From NCBI GenBank assembly GCA_965262505.1, contig CBDHFM010000030.1, positions 2,976,001 through 3,040,000 of the forward strand: a DNA stretch of 64,000 nt, in the 5' to 3' direction. Below, piece after piece: positions 47,260 to 56,409 of this stretch (position 1 is the first letter of the stretch; each line of letters starts with the position of its first letter). Source of the stretch: JACPPO01 sp965262505 (GTDB lineage Bacteria > Acidobacteriota > Vicinamibacteria > Vicinamibacterales > UBA2999). Below the pieces are notes generated by a model, which did no database searches, was not told where the DNA came from, and worked only from the letters and a program-made list of their open reading frames with translations. The position numbers and the translations under genes are program-made.

Positions 47260-48800
47260 CAGCCGCGCACGGCGAGCAGGCAGAGCACCGTGAGCGGATC
47301 ACCGCGTGGCTCTTCACGGAGCTGCCGGCCGTCGCCCCAGCGTGGTTGCCGTTACAGCGCTGGTTTGGCGGCAAGTCCCGTGCAATTGACCGCGTCGAGG
47401 TGGAAGACGTGCTCTGGCTCTCGTTCGAGCCGCTGTGTTGTGCGCTCGTGGTCATCGAGGTGCGATATGCAGAGGCCGGCACACCGGAGACCCGCGGCCG
47501 CGAGCGCTACGCGATGGTCGTGGGGATTTCGAGCGACGCGCGTGGCTGCTCGACCATTGGGCGCATCGAGTGGCAGCCCGGGCTTCGAGCGGTCGAGGCA
47601 GGGGCCGATGGACCGACGGTGCTGGCCGTTCTGCAGGGTTTCGTCTCTGGAGAACCGGTGCGAGGCGCACGCGGAGGTCTGTTGACGTACGGCGACGTGA
47701 CGCCTGTGGCCACACAGGCGGTGATGCCGGGTGGCGCTGAAGACGGCGCTGTGCCTCCATCTGTCGTACCGGTCGGGCTCGAGCAGAGCAACACCTCCGT
47801 TCGCCTCGGGTCGTCGCAGCTGTTCAAGCTGTTCAGGAGGCTCGACGACGGCGAGAATCCCCAGCTCGAGATTGGGCGGTTCCTCGCCAAGACGAGCTTT
47901 CGATCCGCGCCGCAGCTCGAAGGCTCTCTGACGTACCGCGCGCCGGACGGCCGCGTGGCCACACTGGGCCTCGTCGAGGACTGGATCGCGAACAGTGGTG
48001 ACGGGTGGCGCTACGTCGTTGCGCAGCTCGAGCGGGCCGCGCGCGAAGGGTCCGGCCTCGAGGAGCTGGCGCAGGACATGTTGCTCCTGGGCACCACCAC
48101 GGCCGATTTTCACGCAGCTCTGGCGTCGGACCCGGGCTCCGAGGCCTTCGCCCCCGAACCGGTGACGCCGGCAGATCTGCACGCGTGGCGATCGGGACTG
48201 CTCGCCCAGGCGAACCGTGCCATGGCCCTGATCGAGCGGCACCACACGCGATGGTCCGACGAGGCGGGGCAGTTGGGCCGGTCGCTGCTTCGTGGCCGCG
48301 TCGATCTCCCGCAGCGATTATCTGGCCAGGACCTCGGGCCCGGTCAGGCATTCCAGAAGATTCGCGTACACGGCGACTACCATCTCGGCCAGACGCTCAA
48401 GACGACCGAGGGTTTCGCGCTGATCGACTTCGAAGGTGAACCCGTCAAGTCGCTCGAGGGTCGGCGCCGGAAGCAATGCGCGCTCAAGGATGTCGCCAGC
48501 ATGATGCGTTCGTTCGAGTACGCGACGCTGACTGCGATCGAACGCACGGAGTCCGCCCCGGAAGCAACGCCATCGGCATCTGTACTGCGCGAGGCGTTTG
48601 TCGAAGGCTACCTGGCCCGCGCAAGGACCGGTGGCGCTCGGTTCTTGCCGTCTGCGCCCGATTCCGTCGCCTTCTGGATCGGATTTTTCGAGCTGGAAAA
48701 GGCGCTCTACGAAGTGGAGTACGAAGTGAACAACCGGCCCGCATGGGTGCACATCCCGTTGCGCGGCGTCATGCAGATTCTGCAGGGCCGCGCAGCGTAG
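47256..48800 (+). CDS. mak: Maltokinase (Mak/Pep2)
   Basis: 514 residues, GTG start overlapping the preceding stop. It phosphorylates maltose from TreS to maltose-1-phosphate for GlgE. The maltokinase N-terminal cap has WLPLQRWFGGKSRAIDRVEV. The aminoglycoside-phosphotransferase-like kinase shows VPVGLEQSNTSVRLGSSQLF (nucleotide loop), the catalytic loop IRVHGDYHLGQTLKT and the metal site FALIDFEGEPVKSLEGRRRK, then KDVASMMRSFEYA. Complete and last in the operon. The next gene is convergent, only four bases away. Confidence 0.95.
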   Translation: MTAAHGEQAEHRERITAWLFTELPAVAPAWLPLQRWFGGKSRAIDRVEVEDVLWLSFEPLCCALVVIEVRYAEAGTPETRGRERYAMVVGISSDARGCSTIGRIEWQPGLRAVEAGADGPTVLAVLQGFVSGEPVRGARGGLLTYGDVTPVATQAVMPGGAEDGAVPPSVVPVGLEQSNTSVRLGSSQLFKLFRRLDDGENPQLEIGRFLAKTSFRSAPQLEGSLTYRAPDGRVATLGLVEDWIANSGDGWRYVVAQLERAAREGSGLEELAQDMLLLGTTTADFHAALASDPGSEAFAPEPVTPADLHAWRSGLLAQANRAMALIERHHTRWSDEAGQLGRSLLRGRVDLPQRLSGQDLGPGQAFQKIRVHGDYHLGQTLKTTEGFALIDFEGEPVKSLEGRRRKQCALKDVASMMRSFEYATLTAIERTESAPEATPSASVLREAFVEGYLARARTGGARFLPSAPDSVAFWIGFFELEKALYEVEYEVNNRPAWVHIPLRGVMQILQGRAA

Positions 48801-48803
48801 CCT

Positions 48804-51569
48804 TCATACCGGCGCATCCTCTGGCGCGTGCGCCGCGTACTGCAACGGCTTCGTCCACAGGCTTTCGAGTCCTTCCAGGATGTCGGACGCCCAGGTGAGC
48901 ACATCGCTCCCGGCGACGACGCGCCGCATGCCGCGCATGCGGGCCCTGCGTTCGTCACGCGGCATGTCCACGGCGCGGTCGAGCGCGGCAGCGAACCCGT
49001 CGACATCGTAGGGATTGATAATCAGCGCGTCGCGGAGCTCCTCCGCGGCGCCTGCGAGCGCACTCAGCACGAGCACGCCGTCCTCGTCGTCTCGGGCCGC
49101 CACGAACTCCTTCGCCACGAGATTCATACCGTCGTGCAGCGAGCTGACCACACAGAAATGCGCGAGGCGGTACAGCGCCACCAGGCTGGGCAGCTTCAGC
49201 GCCGACGTGTAATAGCAGACGGGCGGCGGTCGCCCCGGGATTCCGTGCCGGGCGTTGATCTCGGCTACCCCCTGATCGATCTCGGACTCGATCGCCTGAT
49301 AACTCTCGATGCCCGAACGGGAGGGCACACCGATCTGCACGAACGTCAGCCGGCCGCGCAGCTCGGGCCGCGCCGTCAGGAGCCGATCGAGCGCGGCGAG
49401 CCGCTCCGGAATGCCCTTCGTATAGTCCAGGCGATCGACGCCCACCCCGACGATGGCCCCCTCCTGGCCCAGCCCAAACATCTCGACCAGCCGCTGCTGT
49501 TCGCTGGCGAGCGCCGGATCGCCGGCGACGCGCTGGATCCGGTCGTAGTCCACACCGATCGGCACCGCGACGACAGTGCTGGAGCGACCCGCAAAGCGGA
49601 TTCGCGCTCCGTCCGCCTCGACGTCGGCGCCCAGCTCCTCCTCGACCGCCAGCACGAAATTCCGGCGGTCGCGTTCGACCTGGAAGGCCAGGAGATCGTT
49701 GGCCAGCAGGCCGGCGAGGAGTTCACGCCGCCAGGGACAGATCCGCAGCCGGTCCGGGTACGGCCACGGGATGTGCCAGAACAACGCCGTGCGCGCCGCG
49801 GGCCGGCGCTTGCGCAACCGAGGGGCCACCAACGCCAGGTGGTAGTCCTGGATGAAGACGTGCGTATCGGTCGTGGTCAGCTCCTGGTCGATGGCGGCCG
49901 CGAAACGATCGTTGACCGCCTGGTAGGCCGTCCAGTCCTCGCTGCGGAACGTCGGTCGCACGTCGACAAGATGACAGAGCGGCCAGAGCCCTTCGTTGGC
50001 AAACCCTTCGTAGTAGGCGGAGAAATCCGGTTCCCCGATCCACAGACGACGAAGCTGATACGAGGGGTTCTCGGGCGGCACCCGCAGCTTGTCCGACGCG
50101 TCCACGACCGCGCGGTCGGCAGTGCCGGCGCCATGCGCGATCCAGACTCCGCTTCGCTCGCGCAACAACGCATTGAGCGCCACGGCCACGCCACCAGTCG
50201 TCGGCGTGCACGTGATGCGTCCGTCCTGGTCATAGGCGTGGAGATAAGGTTCGCGGTTGGAGACTACGATCAGCGGCCTCGGATCATCTCCCTCGATCTC
50301 GCCAGTACGCGTCAGGCCGTGACGAAAGAGGGCGGGGCCAACCAGTTCGTCGATCACGATGAGCGCGACCAGGAGCGTCTGCACCTGGCCGCCCCAGCCC
50401 GGGAACTCGGCCGCGACGACCGAGGTCAGTCCCAGCGAAATACCAGCCTGCGGGATCAGCCCCGTCCAGGCGTATTCGCCGGTCGCCCGAGCGATGCCCG
50501 AGACCTTGAGCCCCGCCATGACACCCAGTCTGATGAAGGCTCCGCGAGTCGCGACGAGCCCAACCGCCACGAACCCGATGGCCGCCAGCGCATCGAGCTG
50601 CAGCGATGCCCCGACGGCGACAAAGAAGACCACCAGCACCGGCAGGGCCCCGCGTTGCATCGCGGCCTTGAGCGCGTCGCCCTCGGCCACGGCCAGGTTC
50701 TCGATGACCAGCCCCGCCGCGAGCGCCGCCAGCAACGGCTCGAGGCCCTGCGTCACGCCAACCTGGCTCAACACCGCGCACAGTGCCAGGAGCGCGATGG
50801 TGACCTCGCGCCCGACATAGCGCAGGTAGAGCGCGAAGAGGGCTCCCGCCAGGCTCCCGAACGCGATTGCGCCCCCGATCTCCCAACCGAGACGAACGAG
50901 CACGTTGACGTCCGCGCCGGCACCCTCGCCGAGCGTTGCGCGCGCCAGCTGCATCGCAAGCGAGAACAGCACCAGGAGCACGAGATCGGCCAGAACGATC
51001 ATCGCAAGCACGAGATCGCTGAGCCGCCCGCGCGAACCGGTCTCGGCAATCACCGCTGCTGCCATCGTTGGGGAGACGCTGATCACGATGACGACGAACA
51101 GCGCGACCATCGCGAGCTTCCCCAGACCGGCGGCGTCGGGAGCGACCGGCAGCCAGGGCCACGCGATCCACGCCACCGTGAACAGACCGACCAGCGCAAT
51201 GGCGAGCATCGTGCCCGTCATCCGCGCAATCGCCACCAGGCGCGTGCCGAAGCGCTCGATGTTGAGCGTCAGCCCGGCAATGAGGGCGATGAGCGTCGTG
51301 GCGATCCCGTTGATCGCTTGGAGCTGCCTGGCCATCGGCTCCGAGATGACATTCGCCAGGAAGGGACCGACGAGCAGCCCGAAGAGCAAGTATCCCGTGA
51401 GTCGCGGAAGGCGAAACCGCCGAAAGAGATCGCCCGCCACCGACGCGACGACCAGCGTGAACCCGAGTGCCAGCGCCGTGCTCGTCAGCGCGGCGCCGTC
51501 GGTCTCGCCAAGGCGGCGAGCCCACACCACGCTGGCGACCACCAGCACGACGGCAATCAGACGCTTCAT
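48804..51569 (-). CDS. Antiporter-OtsA fusion: CPA2 cation:proton antiporter + trehalose-6-phosphate synthase
   Basis: One uninterrupted 921-codon frame. Residues 1-425 are a CPA2-type membrane domain: RFRLPRLTGYLLFGLLVGPF, INGIATTLIALIAGLTLNIE, VVIVISVSPTMAAAVIAETG and GYAWTGLIPQAGISLGL-like segments, 11-13 helices. After a short linker (TRTGEIEGDDPRP, about 425-433) comes a full-length GT20 OtsA: LIVVSNREPYLHAY (about 436), GGVAVALNALL, HVFIQDYHLALVAPRLRK (about 576), FWHIPWPYPDRLRI, GVDRLDYTKGIPERLAALDR (about 715) and SSLHDGMNLVAKEFVAARDD (about 813). It would make trehalose-6-phosphate from UDP-glucose and glucose-6-phosphate at the membrane while exchanging Na+/K+ for H+. The start overlaps the upstream antiporter stop by ATGA. 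I know of no described protein with this architecture. Confidence 0.93.
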   Translation of the reverse strand: MKRLIAVVLVVASVVWARRLGETDGAALTSTALALGFTLVVASVAGDLFRRFRLPRLTGYLLFGLLVGPFLANVISEPMARQLQAINGIATTLIALIAGLTLNIERFGTRLVAIARMTGTMLAIALVGLFTVAWIAWPWLPVAPDAAGLGKLAMVALFVVIVISVSPTMAAAVIAETGSRGRLSDLVLAMIVLADLVLLVLFSLAMQLARATLGEGAGADVNVLVRLGWEIGGAIAFGSLAGALFALYLRYVGREVTIALLALCAVLSQVGVTQGLEPLLAALAAGLVIENLAVAEGDALKAAMQRGALPVLVVFFVAVGASLQLDALAAIGFVAVGLVATRGAFIRLGVMAGLKVSGIARATGEYAWTGLIPQAGISLGLTSVVAAEFPGWGGQVQTLLVALIVIDELVGPALFRHGLTRTGEIEGDDPRPLIVVSNREPYLHAYDQDGRITCTPTTGGVAVALNALLRERSGVWIAHGAGTADRAVVDASDKLRVPPENPSYQLRRLWIGEPDFSAYYEGFANEGLWPLCHLVDVRPTFRSEDWTAYQAVNDRFAAAIDQELTTTDTHVFIQDYHLALVAPRLRKRRPAARTALFWHIPWPYPDRLRICPWRRELLAGLLANDLLAFQVERDRRNFVLAVEEELGADVEADGARIRFAGRSSTVVAVPIGVDYDRIQRVAGDPALASEQQRLVEMFGLGQEGAIVGVGVDRLDYTKGIPERLAALDRLLTARPELRGRLTFVQIGVPSRSGIESYQAIESEIDQGVAEINARHGIPGRPPPVCYYTSALKLPSLVALYRLAHFCVVSSLHDGMNLVAKEFVAARDDEDGVLVLSALAGAAEELRDALIINPYDVDGFAAALDRAVDMPRDERRARMRGMRRVVAGSDVLTWASDILEGLESLWTKPLQYAAHAPEDAPV

Positions 51570-52654
51570 GCCGGCCTCTGGGACGGCCGAACCAGAAGCG
51601 AGAGCACCTCCGATCCGAGGTAGCCGATGACTGCGACGGCCAGTACCAGGGCTGCGCCCTCAGAACCCGCCTGCAGCACGTTCAGGGCGAACGCGATGCC
51701 GACGATACCGGGCGACGTCAGGCCAAGCCCCACTGGGGACCGCAGATCGGACGAGACGACGCGCCGGGCCAGCCGGCCGCCCATGGCCTTCCCGGTGATC
51801 CTGAGGACCAGATAGACCACGGCCAGCCCAAAGAGGATCGGCGTGAAACCGACACGGGCACCAGCAATGACCAGGAGCAACACCACCAACGGGTGCTGAA
51901 GGTGGTGGACGTCCCGGCGAATGTGGTCGCACGCGGGGCCGCCGACGCGGTTCCAGAAAGCGCCAGCGACGAAACCGGCCAGGAGTGCCGACAGCGACAG
52001 GTATTCGGCCGCGCCGCCCAGCAAGAGCAGGCTTCCGAGGGTAAACACACGCTGTTCGCTGTCCGAGGAGGCCTGCACCACGAGCAGCCAGGCGGCCAGC
52101 GCCATCACCAGCGCCACCACGCACGCCTGAACGGTCAGGGACGCGGCGGCTCCCAGAGAGCCCTCACGCATCCAGGCGAGCGCCAGGCCGCCGACGACGA
52201 TCGGGAGGACGTCGTCGAGATCGCCGAGGCGGCTGGCAGGCGCCGGGGACCGGTTCGAGTCCTCGGCCACCGTCGTGGCCGAGGTGGACGCACAGATGCC
52301 GAGTATGAGCGCCAGCAGCCACGGGGCCAGATCCGCCGGCGACGACCAGCGTGACAGCATGAAGAGCACGCCGGCGCCGACGAGCAGCATGGTGAACCCG
52401 GCCGCGAGGCTCGCAGCAGCGAGTAGGCGTCGTTCCTGGGGCCGCCTGACTTCGAGGCCGAGTCCGACCAGCACACCGAGCGCCGCCAGCGCCACCGACA
52501 CCGCCGGGTCGAGATAGGAGAGCACTGAGGGGGTCAGCAGGGTCAGACCGTGGGGCCCGAGCGCTACGCCCAGCAGCAGAACGAGCAGACCGAGCACGGG
52601 CGTCGGCAGCAGGCCCAGGGCGAGCCTGCGGTCGAACGTCCACGGCAGACTCAT
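51566..52654 (-). CDS. Second cation:proton antiporter-like membrane protein
   Basis: 362 residues, almost wholly hydrophobic (10-11 segments): LLPTPVLGLLVLLLGVALGP, DPAVSVALAALGVLVGLGLE, LLALILGICASTSATTVAED, YLSLSALLAGFVAGAFWNRV and RSPVGLGLTSPGIVGIAFAL. It resembles a shortened CPA-family antiporter and lacks any cytosolic regulatory domain. It overlaps its neighbours on both sides by ATGA, so it is translationally coupled to the PDZ protein and the antiporter-OtsA fusion; a heteromeric complex is plausible. Substrate not deducible. Confidence 0.78.
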   Translation of the reverse strand: MSLPWTFDRRLALGLLPTPVLGLLVLLLGVALGPHGLTLLTPSVLSYLDPAVSVALAALGVLVGLGLEVRRPQERRLLAAASLAAGFTMLLVGAGVLFMLSRWSSPADLAPWLLALILGICASTSATTVAEDSNRSPAPASRLGDLDDVLPIVVGGLALAWMREGSLGAAASLTVQACVVALVMALAAWLLVVQASSDSEQRVFTLGSLLLLGGAAEYLSLSALLAGFVAGAFWNRVGGPACDHIRRDVHHLQHPLVVLLLVIAGARVGFTPILFGLAVVYLVLRITGKAMGGRLARRVVSSDLRSPVGLGLTSPGIVGIAFALNVLQAGSEGAALVLAVAVIGYLGSEVLSLLVRPSQRPA

Positions 52655-53925
52655 CGTTTCCCCAGGGCCAGGACGCGGTGCCGACCGCCGCGCGTGACAC
52701 CTACGAGGATCGGGGTGTCGTCTGGCGCGGCCAGGAACGCCTGAGCGACCTGGGCCGGCGTCGGCCGCTCGACCTCGGCGACGAGCGTCACGATGTCCCC
52801 GGCCGCGATGCCGGCGCGTGCCGCCGCCGACCCGGGATCGACGCGAACGACCTCGGCGCCTACGCGGGGCACGCTGCGCATGGTGAGGCCCAGCAGATCC
52901 GTCGCGACGGGTGCCAGCGGCGGGTCGGTGGCCGTGAGCTCGATCTCCAGTGGTTCCCCTCGGCGGCGTACGCCGAGGACAAGCGAATCGCCTGCGCCGA
53001 GACGAGCCACGCGCGCTTCCCAGTGCTCGACGGAGGCGACCACCTCGGGACCGATCGCCTCAATCACGTCGGTCACGGCAAGCGCTTCCGCGGCCGCGCC
53101 CCGCGGGTCCACCCAGGTGACGACAACACCTACACCCGTGCCGGCCACGGCGGCGATCGGCGCGGTCAGCTCCTGTACCTCCACGCCAAGCCATCCGCCA
53201 ATCCGGGTTCCCTCACGCACCAGGCGTTCGGCGAGACGGATCACGGCCTCCGCCGGAAGAATGGCGGGGCGCCCCTCGTGTTCGATCGCCAGACCGACCA
53301 GTGTGCCATCGTTCGTGAACACAAAGGCACCGGTCGCCAGGTCGGTCTGCGCCGGTGCCGCCAGGATCGACTCCGACCACATCAGGCTGGCGGCCGGATA
53401 GAGTCGGCCGACAAAGACTGGTCGCAGCGACGTCCCCGGGCGCGAGACGTCGCTGACGAACAGGTAACGGGGGGACTGCAGGCGTTGGGGAGACCACAAC
53501 GGCAGCGCCACTGCCGGGGCCGCCGGGACCCGGATGACGGCCAGACCCGACGCGCGGTCGCGCCCGAGCACGACGGGATCGGCAGCGGGCGGCACCCCCG
53601 CTGCACGGCTCTCCGGTGGGAGCAGGGCGACGACGACGTCATCGTGAATACGCAGCGCCGGGAACACGTCCTGAGCCAACTCGAGGGCAACCAGCGACGA
53701 CGCAAGCCGCGATTCGAGCCCCGCGACCTCGACAGCCAGATCCTCGAATCCGGTCCGGTCGGCAAACTGCGTCAGCAGCTGTGGAACCGGATTCGGCGTG
53801 GCGGGTTGGTCCGGAAACCGAAGCCTGGCGAGCACCCACAATGCGACGATGGCGACCAGGACGGTGATGAACAGCAGCCGCGTTTCCCGCGACACTCGAG
53901 GCCTGGGCGGACCTCCCATCTCCAT
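52651..53925 (-). CDS. Membrane-anchored DegP-like pseudoprotease with two PDZ domains
   Basis: 424 residues. One N-terminal membrane anchor (LLFITVLVAIVALWVLARLR), then a trypsin-like S1C fold (DVFPALRIHDDVVVALLPPE, LGRDRASGLAVIRVP). The place where DegP has GNSGGP reads TDLATGAFVFTNDGTLVGLA, so the catalytic Ser is missing and the His/Asp positions are also not recognisable. Two PDZ domains follow (GGWLGVEVQELTAPIAAVAG and LLGLTMRSVPRVGAEVVRVD). Likely a peptide-binding sensor or scaffold in the periplasm. First gene of the operon with the two antiporters. Confidence 0.82.
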   Translation of the reverse strand: MEMGGPPRPRVSRETRLLFITVLVAIVALWVLARLRFPDQPATPNPVPQLLTQFADRTGFEDLAVEVAGLESRLASSLVALELAQDVFPALRIHDDVVVALLPPESRAAGVPPAADPVVLGRDRASGLAVIRVPAAPAVALPLWSPQRLQSPRYLFVSDVSRPGTSLRPVFVGRLYPAASLMWSESILAAPAQTDLATGAFVFTNDGTLVGLAIEHEGRPAILPAEAVIRLAERLVREGTRIGGWLGVEVQELTAPIAAVAGTGVGVVVTWVDPRGAAAEALAVTDVIEAIGPEVVASVEHWEARVARLGAGDSLVLGVRRRGEPLEIELTATDPPLAPVATDLLGLTMRSVPRVGAEVVRVDPGSAAARAGIAAGDIVTLVAEVERPTPAQVAQAFLAAPDDTPILVGVTRGGRHRVLALGKR

Positions 53926-54068
53926 GACCGCATGCTATCGGTCAGGTACGGGCTAGGCAAGGAGATTGACCCTGACAGTTGCGTCCTACTTTTCCAGCCC
54001 GTACGCTGCTTGTGCATGTCGTACGTCAGCCCTTCAAGTGCCCGATCGATGCCCAAGAAGTTGAGAAC
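53926..54068. promoter_or_regulatory. Divergent promoter region between the PDZ-antiporter-OtsA operon and otsB
   Basis: 143 bp separate two divergent start codons. It must hold the control elements for both the otsA-containing operon and otsB. I see no clear sigma-70 boxes or long operator palindrome, so the assignment rests on geometry alone. Confidence 0.5.
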
Positions 54069-54857
54069 ATGGACCTAAGCCCGCTCACGCGCGCGGTGAG
54101 CCAGAGGCCCGCTGAGGCTCGACTGCTGATCCTCACGGATTTCGACGGCACGCTGGTTGAGCTACAAGAGAATCCCGACAGCGTTGAGCTCTCCAGCGGC
54201 AGGCGCGATCTGATCCAGCGCCTCGCACGCCGGCCGGACCTGACGCTGGGCGTAGTGAGCGGCCGGCGGCTGGCCGACGTACGCCTGAGGGTCGGGGCCG
54301 GCGATGACGTCTATTACGCCGGTTTGCACGGTCTGGAGATCGAGGGGCCAGGAATACACTTCCTCCACAGCCAGACGGGTGACACCTGCGCGCTCGTCCA
54401 ACGGCTCGGCCGTTCGCTCGTCGACGCGACACAGGACATCGCGGGCGTTCGCATCGAGAACAAGGAGCTGACCGTCGCGATGCACGTGCGTCGTGCCGCC
54501 CCCGCGGCGCGGAAGCGTGCAGAGGAGATCTTTCGCGAGATCGCCGGGCCGTTTCTGAAGACGGGAGCGCTGCACCTCCAGTATGGAGCGGCGGTCTTCG
54601 AACTCCTGCCTGGGGTCGCCTGGACGAAGGGCGACGCCGTCTTGCGCATCAAGGCCGAGGTCGAGCGGCAACACCGGCGAGCGGCGTGGCTGATTTATCT
54701 CGGCGACGACGTGACCGACGAGAATGCGTTCAGCGCCGTGGGTGCCGGCGGGATAACGATTGCTGTTGGCGATCGTCCAGCCACGGCGGCCTTTCGCCTC
54801 CCAGACCCGAACGCCGTCGAGCGCTTCCTGCGGGAACTCGCGCTCACGGAGCCCTGA
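54069..54857 (+). CDS. otsB: OtsB, trehalose-6-phosphate phosphatase
   Basis: 262 residues from ATG 54069. HAD-superfamily enzyme that dephosphorylates trehalose-6-phosphate. Motif I LLILTDFDGTLVELQENPDS (nucleophile Asp near residue 24), motif II LGVVSGRRLADVR, YYAGLHGLEIEGPG typical of OtsB, and motif IV LIYLGDDVTDENAFSAVGAG (about 213). The length is normal. It diverges from the operon whose last gene carries OtsA, so the two pathway steps share an intergenic control region. Confidence 0.95.
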   Translation: MDLSPLTRAVSQRPAEARLLILTDFDGTLVELQENPDSVELSSGRRDLIQRLARRPDLTLGVVSGRRLADVRLRVGAGDDVYYAGLHGLEIEGPGIHFLHSQTGDTCALVQRLGRSLVDATQDIAGVRIENKELTVAMHVRRAAPAARKRAEEIFREIAGPFLKTGALHLQYGAAVFELLPGVAWTKGDAVLRIKAEVERQHRRAAWLIYLGDDVTDENAFSAVGAGGITIAVGDRPATAAFRLPDPNAVERFLRELALTEP

Positions 54858-54881
54858 TCCGGCACTTGGGAGTCCGGCCAG

Positions 54882-56009
54882 TTACGGGCGCGCCACCTGG
54901 CCGACCCGCAAGAGAAACGCGGCCGCCACCGCAATGATCGCCGCCGAGAAGCTCAGAAGCGCTCCCATCTTCGTCTGGTCGAGCAGCTCCCCGGCAGGGA
55001 ACGCGGCCGTGGCAAAGAAGAGCGCCACGGTGAATCCGATCGCGGCCACCAGGCCGAGCACGAAGAGGTCGCGCCACGTCACACCCTCGGGTTGGCGAAG
55101 TCCGGCCGCGATGCCCAAGGCCGTGCATGAGACGATGCCGATCGGCTTGCCGAGGAGAATCGCCGCCAGCACGATCCAGGAGCCGGGGCCGACGCTTGCG
55201 AACTCCACGCCCGCGTTAGCGAGACCGAAGAAGAAGAGAATGACGTGGACGGGGACTCTCCACTGGTGCTCGAACTCGTTGAGGGTGTCGTGGGCGTCCG
55301 GCCTTCTGACGAACAAACCTACGTCGCGCGACGCGTGCGGCAGGAACGGCATGATCGGCACCAGCGCGAGTGCCGGGTGCAGGCCGCCCCAATAGAAGGC
55401 GAGCCACGAGACGGCGCCCGCGCCAGCCACGTACGGCCAGACGCTCTCCGTGCGCCGACTCCCCAGCCACGCCGCCAACATCAGCGCCAGGGCCAGGAGG
55501 ATGACGAATGCCACCAGGTGCAGCTCGCCGGAGGGATAGAAGACCGCCAGGATCAGCAACCCGAACGCATCGTCGGCAATGGCGAGCAGAAGCAGGAACG
55601 GGATGGCCGGATGCCGGGCACCGAAGATGATGCGGGCAATGAGGTAGCTGAACGCGATGTCGGTGGCGAGCGGGATGGCCCATCCCCGCATGAGTTCAGG
55701 TCGATCGAACGCCAGCACGAGGGTGACGTATATCGCGGCGGGGCCGGCCATGCCGCCGATCGCCGCGATCAGAGGCACGGCGGAGCGGCGCGGCGAGTGC
55801 AGGGCACCACCCGGGGCCGTCGCCTCCACGACCTCCTTTGCCGCCAGCGCGAAGAAGAAGACCATCCCGACATCGTTCACGGCGAAGTGGAGGGCATGCG
55901 CGACGGTTTCGTAGCTCTCTCGATCGATGTTCGCCCAGACAAGCGCGATTATCGTTCCGACGACGAGCAAGCCCGAGTTGTCGAGCAGGGCGGAGAATCT
56001 GTTTCTCAC
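54882..56009 (-). CDS. nhaA: NhaA-type Na+/H+ antiporter
   Basis: 375 residues if started at GTG 56009 (VRNRFSALLDNSGLLVVGTI); an in-frame ATG at 56147 would add 46 arginine-rich residues and is less likely. NhaA landmarks: FFFALAAKEVVEATAPGGAL, AIPLATDIAFSYLIARIIFG (the first critical Asp) and LLLLAIADDAFGLLILAVFY (the Asp pair of the ion site), then a late GKPIGIVSCTALGIAAG helix. It is an electrogenic Na+/H+ exchanger for salt and alkaline stress. Convergent with otsB, 24 bases apart. Confidence 0.92.
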   Translation of the reverse strand: MRNRFSALLDNSGLLVVGTIIALVWANIDRESYETVAHALHFAVNDVGMVFFFALAAKEVVEATAPGGALHSPRRSAVPLIAAIGGMAGPAAIYVTLVLAFDRPELMRGWAIPLATDIAFSYLIARIIFGARHPAIPFLLLLAIADDAFGLLILAVFYPSGELHLVAFVILLALALMLAAWLGSRRTESVWPYVAGAGAVSWLAFYWGGLHPALALVPIMPFLPHASRDVGLFVRRPDAHDTLNEFEHQWRVPVHVILFFFGLANAGVEFASVGPGSWIVLAAILLGKPIGIVSCTALGIAAGLRQPEGVTWRDLFVLGLVAAIGFTVALFFATAAFPAGELLDQTKMGALLSFSAAIIAVAAAFLLRVGQVARP

Positions 56010-56409
56010 GTGCGCTCGCGTCGCTCGTGCAAGAGACGGGAGAATTCGCGTGCGATGTTCACGGCCGCGACGCGCGGCGCGTGGCCGGCGGCAGGCGCCG
56101 ACACGGCGTCGCGGTCGATGACGTTCGGTGAGCTCATGGCTCCTCAATGATACCGCCCGCGACCGGTGATGGTCTGGTGCGCCTGCAGGCGGCCCTCAGC
56201 TCGTGCGTCAGAACGCGGGCTTCCTCCGGCAGTTCGCTATCGATGACGTCGCCGCACGAAAGCAGGCGGTTTACCGCGCGTGGGCGTCCTCGTGGCGTGA
56301 CACCGTCATCGCGGGGCGACGAACGGCGCGTGGAATCACCCGTTTCATGCGGCAGGCGAAGGCACGAAAATTGCCTCACTGCCTGCAGAGACGCGGAGGG
56401 TCTCCCGCA

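Noticed and set aside
48828..51623. 931-codon open frame on the plus strand opposite the antiporter-OtsA gene
   Set aside because: Composition is Arg/Gly/His/Gln-rich without family motifs; it is the antisense shadow of a high-GC gene whose minus strand carries clear OtsA and antiporter motifs.
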